A program made the translations under genes and the position numbers. Below are positions 8,817-15,897 of a stretch of DNA of 64,000 bases, piece by piece. This stretch comes from Streptomyces sp. NBC_01283 (GTDB lineage: Bacteria; Actinomycetota; Actinomycetes; Streptomycetales; Streptomycetaceae). The DNA lies in contig NZ_CP108430.1 in NCBI RefSeq assembly GCF_041435335.1, forward strand, positions 558,001 to 622,000, in the 5' to 3' direction. The first letter of the stretch is position 1, and each line of letters begins with the position of its first letter. The notes under the pieces were generated by a model, which saw nothing but the letters and a program-made list of their open reading frames with translations, did no database searches and was not told where the DNA came from.

Positions 8817-10706
8817 TCACCCCACCGGGACCGAGTCCAGCCGCTCCGCTGGATAGAAGATGTCGATGTCGACCTCTTCCCCACCGACGATCTGCGTGTC
8901 CCACGCTCCGCTGCGGACCAAGGTGTACAGGCTCTGACTGCTCAACGTGTCCAGATGCTTCAGGAGCGTCGCGTCGTCGGGCATCCCGGGGAGCCGCGGC
9001 GCCAGTCGGTCGCGGATCTCGCGCAGTTGCCGCATGAGTGCTTCGAGGTCCGACTGCCGGCCCACGTCCAGGTCCAGGCCCCGCTCCGCGGACTCCGAGA
9101 TGCTCTGCTGGATCTTGTCCTTGATGGCCCGGGTCACCCCGTGCTCATCCGTGGTGATCATGGAGTTCCAGGCGCGGCTCTTGTGCCGGTACTGGAGCAT
9201 CGACATGGCCGCCTCATGGCGGACGAAGTCCGCGTCGCGGAACGGCCGCCCCCGCCAGGTGCCGCTGAGCGACCGGGCGAGCGAGATGACCGACCCCCAG
9301 CCGCTGTTGAGGCCACGCCCGGGCCAGAAGTGGATGGCGTTGGCGGCGTCCCCGAGCAGGAAACCGTACGTGCCGGGGTCGGTGGACGTCCTGGGGTACA
9401 GCCGGGCGGTGAACCGCGGCCGCTGCACCATGTCGAGGCGGAATGCGGTGACGGCGGTCAGGTCGGACTCGGGCACGCCGAACAGCGCCAGCCCCTCCTT
9501 GACCCGCTTCCACAGCGCCGACCCCTTGATCAGGGCGGGCAGGAACAGGGTGCTGTGGGTGTCACAGCAGAAATCGCCGTCCTCGCTCCGGTTCATCACA
9601 CACGGGCGAGAGGCGATGCATTCCTCGAACACCTGCCGTACGGGGTCGATCCCCACGACCTCCTTCGCCTCCTCGTCGGTGAGCCTCATGTTGAGGAAGC
9701 CCTCGCCCCGCAGGGAGTTGAGGAGGAAGCGGTTCTGCGCCACGGTCAGCAGCACGGACATCGGATCCGGGAGCGTGGACTTCACCTTGAGGCCGAGCAC
9801 CACGTCCTGCAGATGCGCGCCTTCCAGGGAGTAGATGGACTTGTCGGCCTGGCCGAACTTCTCGGCGAAGTGCCCACGCGTCCGGGAGCGGCCTCCCTCG
9901 CAGATGGCGAGCACATGGTCCGCGGCCGCGGTCTCGCGGTTCCCGACCGCGTCGAACCGCTCCGGGATCAGACGGATGCGGTCCGGCTTCTCGTTGGCCA
10001 GCTCGAGCAGCGTGTCCTCCACGTACGCGATGCGGATGTTCCGCGGGTTGTGACCGTCGATCGAGTCCGGGCCCGCAGGCCACATCTCGCTGTATGTGCC
10101 ATCCCTGAACAGCCTGTCCCGGACCTCTTGGGGAAGACCCAGGTACTGGCGGCTCTGGACCGTGACGACCTGCTGCCGCCGCACGTTGCCCTGCTTCTCG
10201 TTCTTCCATATGACCTTGCCCCCGTCCCGGGTCCATCGGCCGTCGTAGACCGTGATGGCGGCCCGGGGGCCGAGAAGGGACTCGAGCAGCAGGGCGAAGG
10301 CCAGCCCCACGGGCCCGCCGCCCGACACCGTGACCTTGAGCACCGGCACCGGCTGCTCGACGGGCGGCGGCGTGAGCGCCTCGAGCACGGAGAGGTCCAT
10401 GATGGTTTCCATCGGACTGGCCGCCTGGAAACGGAACGTTTCCTCGCCGATCGTGATCAGATCGCCGGGCTGGAGCACCCGGGAGGTCATGCGCTCCCCG
10501 TTGACGAACGTGCCGTTGCTGCTTCCCAGGTCGTAGAGCATGAAGCCGTGGCCCTCGCGGCGTACCTCGGCATGGAAGCGCGAGATGCTCGCGTCGCGGA
10601 TCACGACGTCATTCGCGGGCTTGCGGCCGAATGTGAGGGGCTTCGCTCCGATGCCGAACCGCTCACCGGCCAGGGCGCCTTGATGACTGACAATCTCGGG
10701 GGGCAT
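8817..10706 (-). CDS. FHA domain fused to a MICAL-like FAD-dependent monooxygenase
   Basis: The 629-residue protein starts at ATG 10706 (MPPEIVSHQG) with GAGGA just upstream; ATG 10727 lacks a site. Residues 20-95 are a complete FHA phosphothreonine-binding domain: LTFGRK, VVIRDASISRFHAEV, LYDLGSSNGTFVNGERM. After a short linker comes a flavoprotein: GGGPVGLAFALL at 129-140 (FAD Rossmann) and LLGDAANAIHFWPGRGLNSG at about 447-466, the GD motif with an FWP-G-G-N-G pattern that resembles MICAL-type and aromatic hydroxylase monooxygenases. The C-terminal 150 residues are helical (KSRAWNSMITTDEHGVTRA, ISESAERGLDLDVG). The FHA domain should recruit it to a protein phosphorylated by a Ser/Thr kinase; the oxidised substrate is unknown. 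Monocistronic. Confidence 0.8.
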   Translation of the reverse strand: MPPEIVSHQGALAGERFGIGAKPLTFGRKPANDVVIRDASISRFHAEVRREGHGFMLYDLGSSNGTFVNGERMTSRVLQPGDLITIGEETFRFQAASPMETIMDLSVLEALTPPPVEQPVPVLKVTVSGGGPVGLAFALLLESLLGPRAAITVYDGRWTRDGGKVIWKNEKQGNVRRQQVVTVQSRQYLGLPQEVRDRLFRDGTYSEMWPAGPDSIDGHNPRNIRIAYVEDTLLELANEKPDRIRLIPERFDAVGNRETAAADHVLAICEGGRSRTRGHFAEKFGQADKSIYSLEGAHLQDVVLGLKVKSTLPDPMSVLLTVAQNRFLLNSLRGEGFLNMRLTDEEAKEVVGIDPVRQVFEECIASRPCVMNRSEDGDFCCDTHSTLFLPALIKGSALWKRVKEGLALFGVPESDLTAVTAFRLDMVQRPRFTARLYPRTSTDPGTYGFLLGDAANAIHFWPGRGLNSGWGSVISLARSLSGTWRGRPFRDADFVRHEAAMSMLQYRHKSRAWNSMITTDEHGVTRAIKDKIQQSISESAERGLDLDVGRQSDLEALMRQLREIRDRLAPRLPGMPDDATLLKHLDTLSSQSLYTLVRSGAWDTQIVGGEEVDIDIFYPAERLDSVPVG

Positions 10707-10729
10707 GGTTCCTCGGATTCCCTTCATTC

Positions 10730-10783
10730 AATGAGCCAGGACCAATGAGCAGGGTCAGTGAGCAGAGCCAATGAGCCAGGACC
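10730..10783. repeat. Degenerate 14-bp tandem repeat, four copies, upstream of the FHA gene
   Basis: Units are AATGAGCCAGGACC (10730-10743), AATGAGCAGGGTCA (10744-10757), GTGAGCAGAGCC (10758-10769, two bases short) and AATGAGCCAGGACC (10770-10783). Units one and four are identical. They begin just upstream of the start region of the FHA-flavoprotein gene, so they fall in its leader or promoter. This may be replication slippage or repeated protein-binding sites. Confidence 0.7.
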
Positions 10784-11274
10784 GCACAGCGAAGGCGACC
10801 GAACCCGCGGCCGCCCTTTCTCTGAGCCCATACGGCCGGCCGTGCCGGTGCGTTCAGTGGGACATTTCGATTGACGGAAAACCAGTGCTGTCTGTTCGAG
10901 ACCTGCCGGGACCTGCCCTGGAACCAGCCGGGACCTGCAAGGCGTCGCCCACTGTCACCCCTGTGCACCACCGACCCGACAGATACCGTCGCACCAGTGA
11001 CACGCAGGGCTCAACCGTCCAAGTGTCCACCGCACGACCGCTGTTGTGTATACGCGGAAGCGCCGCCATGTTGACGGATGACCCCCAGGATCATCGTCAC
11101 TCATCCGCTCCACCGCGCTCATGCCCGGATAATCCCGCCGTGCTGCGCCCAGCAGATAGCGGCGAAGTCCACAGTCTCGGAGATCAGCACCTGTCAGGAA
11201 TCGGTGCGGCAGTCTCGTCACCGGCCGGTACGGTGCGATGCAGGACCAAGGAGGGTGAGGGGGGGGAAGATCTG
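10784..11274. other. Intergenic region, promoter space for two divergent genes
   Basis: About 490 bases between the repeat and the HAD-like gene. Open frames run through it on both strands, but they have mixed codon use and no domains. It presumably holds the promoters of the FHA-flavoprotein gene (leftward) and the HAD-like gene (rightward). No clear operator was found. Confidence 0.45.
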
Positions 11275-11823
11275 GTGCGCCCCATGCTGATGGTTGATGT
11301 GGACGGGCCGCTGAATCCGTACGCCGCAAAGCCGCAGCGTCGACCCGCGGGCTATGAGACACACCGCTTGCTGACCCCTCGGTGGGAGGCAGCCGAGCGG
11401 CGTCGGCTGACTGAATGGGGGCTGCCGAACAAGCCCGTGAAGCCGCTGCGGGTGTGGCTCAACCCCGATCACGGCCCGGCCCTGGACGGACTCCCCTACG
11501 ACCTGGTGTGGGCGACGACTTGGGAGGAAGAAGCCAACGCCTTCGTCGCACCGGTCCTCGGATTGCCCGAGCTGCCCTTCATTCCCTGGCCCTCGCCGCG
11601 GCCAGAGCCCGGGGGTGGCGTGTTCTGGAAGACGCCTGAGATCGTCGCGTGGGCGAAGGGCCGTGCGTTCGCCTGGGTCGACGACGAGATCACCGAGGCG
11701 GATCGCACGTGGGTGAAGGAACGCCACGGCGGTCCCGCCCTACTGCACCGGGTCGACCCGCGACGCGGCCTTGCCAGCGCCGACTTCGCCGTGCTGACGG
11801 CATGGGCAACCGGCCTCGACTGA
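11275..11823 (+). CDS. HAD-like hypothetical protein
   Basis: The 182-residue protein begins at GTG 11275 (VRPMLMVDVDGPLNPY) after GGGGGGAAG; ATG 11284 is an alternative. The N-terminal MLMVDVDGPLNPY has the hhhDxDG pattern of HAD-superfamily motif I, and LPYDLVWATTWEEEAN resembles HAD-like motif II with Thr followed by Trp. FAWVDDEITEAD may be the acidic motif IV. Similar proteins are widespread and conserved in Streptomyces as HAD domain or hypothetical proteins of unknown substrate. There is no signal peptide. The open frame extends far upstream, but that part lacks family-like sequence. Confidence 0.7.
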   Translation: MRPMLMVDVDGPLNPYAAKPQRRPAGYETHRLLTPRWEAAERRRLTEWGLPNKPVKPLRVWLNPDHGPALDGLPYDLVWATTWEEEANAFVAPVLGLPELPFIPWPSPRPEPGGGVFWKTPEIVAWAKGRAFAWVDDEITEADRTWVKERHGGPALLHRVDPRRGLASADFAVLTAWATGLD

Positions 11824-12230
11824 CTCCGCAGCCGGTCGACAGCTTGCTGTCACGCAGTCGTGCGTGATCACTACTGGACATGTCTTACGCATCATGAACA
11901 AGTTGACCGTCCGTTCCACCTCTTCTCACAGCAGCCCGGGGGCAGCGCAGGCTTGTGCAGCGAACAGGCACGCTGGCGTGATTCTGTGTACCCGATTCGG
12001 CATCACGTGTTCGGCGCTGTCCCTGTCACCGAACTCGGCCAGCTCCGACGCTGACCACGTTTTCAGATGGGAACGACCAGCGGTAGGGCGCGCAATGGCG
12101 AGGTGCATTGGGCGCATCGCCCTTCCCTGTGGTGTTAGGGCTTGGAAACGTTAAGAGTGGTGGCGGTTGCGGCGCGGCCAGGACCCCGATGTGCCGACCG
12201 CACCACGCAAGCCTCTGCCGGTGGGGAGCC
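11824..12230. other. Intergenic region without recognisable gene
   Basis: About 400 bases between the HAD-like gene and a small membrane ORF. Base composition is a little less GC-rich than neighbours around 11870-12020 and open frames are short and featureless on both strands. No hairpin terminator was found after 11823. Confidence 0.45.
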
Positions 12231-12416
12231 GTGGTCGCCGTCCGGGGACTGCGCTGGATGCTGTGGGGCACGGAACTCCTCAAAGGGCACCGTGTTCCGC
12301 AGGACTTCAAGGCCCCGGGTCGCCTCGGTGGCGATCCACAGCGCCTGGGGCTCATGCTCCTCCTGTACGGCATGGTGGTGATGGGCTTCGGAAACTTCGC
12401 GGCCATCAGCCAGTGA
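12231..12416 (+). CDS. Small putative membrane protein
   Basis: A possible 61-residue protein from GTG 12231 (VVAVRGLRWMLWGTELLKG), with GGGGAG only 2 bases upstream; ATG 12189 would give 75 residues. The amphipathic start is followed by RVPQDFKAPGRLGGDPQRLG and a hydrophobic segment GLMLLLYGMVVMGFGNFAAI, likely one membrane helix. Codon bias supports coding from about 12230 onward and not before. No family is recognised. It converges on the SLOG-like gene about 70 bases on. It may be a real small membrane protein or the end of a lost gene. Confidence 0.4.
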   Translation: MVAVRGLRWMLWGTELLKGHRVPQDFKAPGRLGGDPQRLGLMLLLYGMVVMGFGNFAAISQ

Positions 12417-12486
12417 GGCACCTGCCGGAGGGATGAAGGGCTGTGGCAATCGCACGATCCGCCCGACGCCGGAGCCGAGCGAAGCC

Positions 12487-13017
12487 TCATCCGCGGGACC
12501 GGCGCGCACCGGGAGGCCACACGACATCGACCGTCAGTCCCGCCGAGCGGGCAGCGGCCACAGCGTCCGCCGTACCGCCGCCCAGGCCGGTCGGCGCGCT
12601 GCCGTCCCAGACGGCCAGCAGGCGGTCCGCGCCCTGCAGCAGGCGGAGGTTGGCCGCTTCGTAGGCCGCGCGCTCCGCGTGCTCGAACGGCATGACCAGC
12701 ACCTCGTCGGCGGCATCACGCAGCGCGTCGAACCTGACGAGGTCCGCCGGGGCCACCACGGCGTCCCGGTAGTCCCTGCAGGGGATGATCGCCGTCAGCC
12801 GGCCGCCGAGGGCCAGAATCTCCTCGGCAAAGAGGGTGTCAGCACCGGAGGCCAGACAGGAACGCCCCACGAGTGCGTCGCCGCGCAGGCCGACCAACAG
12901 GTCGCGCAGCGCCGTACGCACCACCCCGGTTGCCTCGGTGGCCAGGTCCATGTGACCGGTGACGGCGACTGTGACCACGCGGTAGGCCCCTTCCGGACCG
13001 GACGACGGGGCCGTCAC
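12487..13017 (-). CDS. SLOG-like nucleotide-sensor protein
   Basis: The 176-residue protein starts at GTG 13017 behind GGGATAGAG. It is one Rossmann-like domain: VVTVAVTGHMDLATEA (first strand and TGH loop), RSCLASGADTLFAEEIL, GGRLTAIIPCRDYR, ADEVLVMPFE, ADRLLAVWDGS and GLGGGTADAVAAARSAG. The TGH start, SGAD helix and terminal GGGT loop are the pattern of the SLOG superfamily (LOG/TIR-like nucleotide sensors). Such proteins are proposed to bind nucleotide signals or NAD derivatives in bacterial conflict systems. It lies 53 bases downstream of, and in operon with, the SLATT-like gene, next to a divergent TIR-like/TPR-like pair. Family call is by motif only. Confidence 0.65.
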   Translation of the reverse strand: MTAPSSGPEGAYRVVTVAVTGHMDLATEATGVVRTALRDLLVGLRGDALVGRSCLASGADTLFAEEILALGGRLTAIIPCRDYRDAVVAPADLVRFDALRDAADEVLVMPFEHAERAAYEAANLRLLQGADRLLAVWDGSAPTGLGGGTADAVAAARSAGLTVDVVWPPGARRSRG

Positions 13018-13070
13018 TCTATCCCGTGGCAGTGGCGCGCTGATCTAGCGCTATCGCGTGTAGGCCGGAT

Positions 13071-13586
13071 TCACAGTGCGGCAGCGGCAGCGAAACCCAG
13101 CACATAGGAACCGGCGAACAGGAAAGGGATCCACCGCTCGACCCGGTTCAGCGGCAGATAGATGCGCCAGTCCCGGCCCTCACCGAGCGCTCGCCACTCG
13201 GCAGCCACGAAAGTGCGGGCCGGCAGCCGCTCCTCCAGGGCTCCGATCACGGCGAACTTGCCCCGGTTCAGTTGGTGATAGGAGCGGACGGTGAACCACC
13301 AGGTGACACACATCCCCAACAGGACCAGCAGAGCCGCGAGGGCGACCACGACCGGCACCTCACGGTGAGGATCCTGCGACAGCCACGCGCCGAAGAATGC
13401 GAGCAGGGCGGTGTGGAGGGTCAGGAAAAAGGTGTTGGCGAGGTTCCGCCGGGCGCTGACCCGGTCGGCCATCTCCACACACAGCTTGTACTGCTCGAAG
13501 ATCGCGGCGTGATAAGTGGCTTTCGCGTCACGGTAGTCCTCCGCACCGACACCGTTGTTCCACAGCGATTCACTGATGTCAGCCAT
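13071..13586 (-). CDS. SLATT/RipA-like small multispanning membrane protein
   Basis: 171 residues from ATG 13586 with GGGGAG upstream. An N-terminal helix (YHAAIFEQYKLCVEMADRVS, about 25-44) is followed by two close membrane helices (51-70 and 77-99), a cytosolic stretch with LNRGKFAVIGALEERLP, and a third hydrophobic helix at the C terminus (152-171). The YKLCVEMAD-RVSARRNLANTFF block followed by paired helices matches RipA-like octameric and SLATT-type proteins, proposed pore-forming effectors paired with SLOG or nucleotide-cyclase sensors. It is first in a two-gene operon with the SLOG-like gene. If the system is defensive, this would be the membrane-permeabilising part. Confidence 0.65.
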   Translation of the reverse strand: MADISESLWNNGVGAEDYRDAKATYHAAIFEQYKLCVEMADRVSARRNLANTFFLTLHTALLAFFGAWLSQDPHREVPVVVALAALLVLLGMCVTWWFTVRSYHQLNRGKFAVIGALEERLPARTFVAAEWRALGEGRDWRIYLPLNRVERWIPFLFAGSYVLGFAAAAAL

Positions 13587-13689
13587 GGCAGCATCTCCCC
13601 GCGGTCGTCACGTTCGCCAACTCTACTGAGACGATACGTGCGTTGATCGGTGGGCAGGGCACAATGCCCTCTGGGAGAAGGTGAGTTGA
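13587..13689. promoter_or_regulatory. Divergent promoter region of the SLATT/SLOG and TIR-like/TPR-like operons
   Basis: Only 103 bases separate the divergent starts at 13586 and 13690, so both operons must be driven from here and are probably co-regulated. The rightward gene has GGGAGAAGG about 8 bases before a TTG start. No strong inverted repeat or regulator gene is present. Confidence 0.5.
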
Positions 13690-15897
13690 TTGACACGAGG
13701 CGAACAACCGGTCGACGATGTCGAGGCAATGCTGTCCATCCCCCCGGAGAAGTTGCGGAGGCATCCCAGGCTGCTGCACGTCGAGCGCGCCAGCGAGGCG
13801 GCAGCCAAGGCACTGGCCTATGCGCGGCGCGAGGGCGCTGACGCCGGCGAAGAAGGGAATCCACGGACGTACGACGGCATCGCCCACCGCTACCTGAGCG
13901 CCTGCCCGCAGGTTCCCTTCCTCGGCGTCGAGACTCTGGCGGGCCTCGCTGTGCGTGAACGGCGCACGCAGCGAGCGGGGCTGCCTCCTGACCTCGCCCG
14001 GCTCGCAGAGCAGCACGACTTCCTGGCCCACCGGCGCCTCGTCGTTCCTGACGGACAGAGCCGGTTCGGCATCGAGCGAGGGCTGCTGTACGTCATGGCC
14101 GAACCCGGGGGCGAGATCACCGGCAGGTTTCCGCTGGCGGTCCCCAACCGCACCCTGGACGCCATCGCCAAGCCACAGGACATGCGTCCTCAGCCCACCA
14201 TGTCCCTCCGGCAGCACCTGACCGAATCGCGCTGGCTGCCCCTGGACGAACTCATCGGGCTCGCACGCTTCCCCCCGATGCGCGAGGCGGCCTCCAGGCT
14301 GGCACGCGGAGTCTTCCCCGGTCGGCATCACGTGTTCGTCTCGCACCGTTGGCTCGACGTCGAACAGCCCGACCCGGACGGCACCCAGGCACGGCTGGTC
14401 GCATGGCATCTGTTCGCCGCGCTGTGCGAGGCGGTCCGAGTCGCCCACCGACGTGGACTGCACACCCCTCGCCGGGTGGCTCACGCCGCGATGAACATGC
14501 CGGTCGGCATGGCCGGTTCGGACATGGCGGAGTGTCTGCTGGTCGGGGTCCTGCGGGAAACGTTGAACGACGCGACGTTGGCACCGGTGGCCCATGAGGT
14601 GGAACGGGTAGGTGTGGACGCGATCGAGCGCGGTGCGGCTGAGGCATGCGACGACGTCGGCCTGCGGCGCCTGAGCAGCCTGCTCGATGCCTTGCCCTCG
14701 CTGCGGCCGCTGCTGGAACGGGTCCATCTCTGGTACGACTACAGCTGCGTGCCACAGGCCCCGCGCACCCCCGAGGAACAAGCACTGTTCCGGCGCACCC
14801 TCCAATCGCTGTCCTTGCTGCAGTTCGCCGCGCGCACCTTGGTACTGCTGGACGATGTTGGCGACTACCTGAGTCGGGCCTGGTGCAGCCTGGAGGCAAC
14901 GACCTCGCTGGTGCACACGATGGGCGGAGTCCCCGACGTCCTGCTCACCGGCGGACCGGCACGGCCGTCGGGCCCCACCACTCACGCCGAGTCGCTGCGC
15001 GGACTCGTACAGGACCGCCAACTCGTCATCTGGCGCGGGCTGTTGGACACCGAACTGTTCCGGCTACAGACGCGCGAGGAGTGTGTGCACCGGCTCGGAC
15101 TGTCCATGGCTGATCCTGGCGACCTCCCCCACCTCTACGACAGCATGCTCTCCCTTGCCGTGCCGAACGGCCGCACGAGCCTGCAGGCCCTGGTCACGGG
15201 CGTGGTTCCGCTGCCTGACATGGGAGAGGGCGGGGTTTTGATTCCGGCACCGGACTACAAAGGGTCCCAGCCGATCGGAGGCAAGCTGCCGGTCAAGGTG
15301 ATCGGCTCCCTGGATGCGTGGGGCGGTCTGAACCTCCGCGGTTACCTCGAGGAGGGACACGCCGATGCCGGCGCTCCCGACGTAACGCCGTACTGGCACA
15401 CCCCGGGACGGGACGCCGTCGGCACCGCACCGACCTGTCACGTCGCGGTCGTCGCCGAATGCGAAGGGGAGGCCGTACTCATCGCGTCCTGGATACGACG
15501 GCATCACGCGGAGCTCGAAAGGCTGCTGCGGGTCAGAGTCGTTTCCGGGAGCTGGACCGCCGTGGACCCCATCCCCGTGGGGCATCTGCCGCATGGGCGA
15601 CTGCGGGCACAGCCGGTCCGGGCCGACGTATGGGTGGTGGCAGGAAAGTCCGGGCTGGTGGCGAACGACGTGGGCCAGGCACTGTGCCGCGTGCTCTACG
15701 AGGCACGTCTCCCGGTCCTCACCGTGTCCTTGGACCTCGCCGCCGAGAACGTGAAGCAGGTCATCGGCGACGTCGCGCCCAACGCGCCGCACAGCGCCCT
15801 CCTGTCCGGGTGGGGCACCGGGCACGAACATCCGGCCGGGCTGCTGTACCTGCACTTGTACGAGCATCTGCTGCAGTGGGGAGCCCCGGTCCGGTGA
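13690..15897 (+). CDS. Large protein with TIR-like motifs (SHRW...WYDYxCxPQ...RAWCxLE), putative effector
   Basis: 735 residues from TTG 13690 (good GGGAGAAGG site; ATG 13729 is an alternative). The central domain has VFVSHRW at residues 215-221, WYDYSCVPQ at 348-356, LLQFAARTLVLLD, and YLSRAWCSLEA with Trp398-Cys399 and Glu402. This order mirrors TIR domains (first strand FVSH, then WCxxE with a catalytic Glu) and TIR-like proteins with the SHRW/WYDYxCxPQ signature, but with about 80 extra residues between strand one and the WYDY motif. The N-terminal 200 and C-terminal 250 residues are unassigned; the C-terminal part begins CHVAVVAECEGEA and has alternating strands and helices. The next gene overlaps by GTGA. 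NADase or signalling activity is inference. Confidence 0.6.
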   Translation: MTRGEQPVDDVEAMLSIPPEKLRRHPRLLHVERASEAAAKALAYARREGADAGEEGNPRTYDGIAHRYLSACPQVPFLGVETLAGLAVRERRTQRAGLPPDLARLAEQHDFLAHRRLVVPDGQSRFGIERGLLYVMAEPGGEITGRFPLAVPNRTLDAIAKPQDMRPQPTMSLRQHLTESRWLPLDELIGLARFPPMREAASRLARGVFPGRHHVFVSHRWLDVEQPDPDGTQARLVAWHLFAALCEAVRVAHRRGLHTPRRVAHAAMNMPVGMAGSDMAECLLVGVLRETLNDATLAPVAHEVERVGVDAIERGAAEACDDVGLRRLSSLLDALPSLRPLLERVHLWYDYSCVPQAPRTPEEQALFRRTLQSLSLLQFAARTLVLLDDVGDYLSRAWCSLEATTSLVHTMGGVPDVLLTGGPARPSGPTTHAESLRGLVQDRQLVIWRGLLDTELFRLQTREECVHRLGLSMADPGDLPHLYDSMLSLAVPNGRTSLQALVTGVVPLPDMGEGGVLIPAPDYKGSQPIGGKLPVKVIGSLDAWGGLNLRGYLEEGHADAGAPDVTPYWHTPGRDAVGTAPTCHVAVVAECEGEAVLIASWIRRHHAELERLLRVRVVSGSWTAVDPIPVGHLPHGRLRAQPVRADVWVVAGKSGLVANDVGQALCRVLYEARLPVLTVSLDLAAENVKQVIGDVAPNAPHSALLSGWGTGHEHPAGLLYLHLYEHLLQWGAPVR

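Noticed and set aside
8298..10748. An 816-codon plus-strand frame across the FHA-flavoprotein gene
   Set aside because: The minus-strand protein has complete FHA and FAD motifs, while the plus-strand frame is featureless Arg/Val/His-rich sequence.
15318..15893. A longer N terminus for the TPR-like gene from 15318
   Set aside because: This part overlaps the TIR-like coding sequence and is Arg/Gly-rich shadow; the GTGA overlap at 15894 is the natural start.
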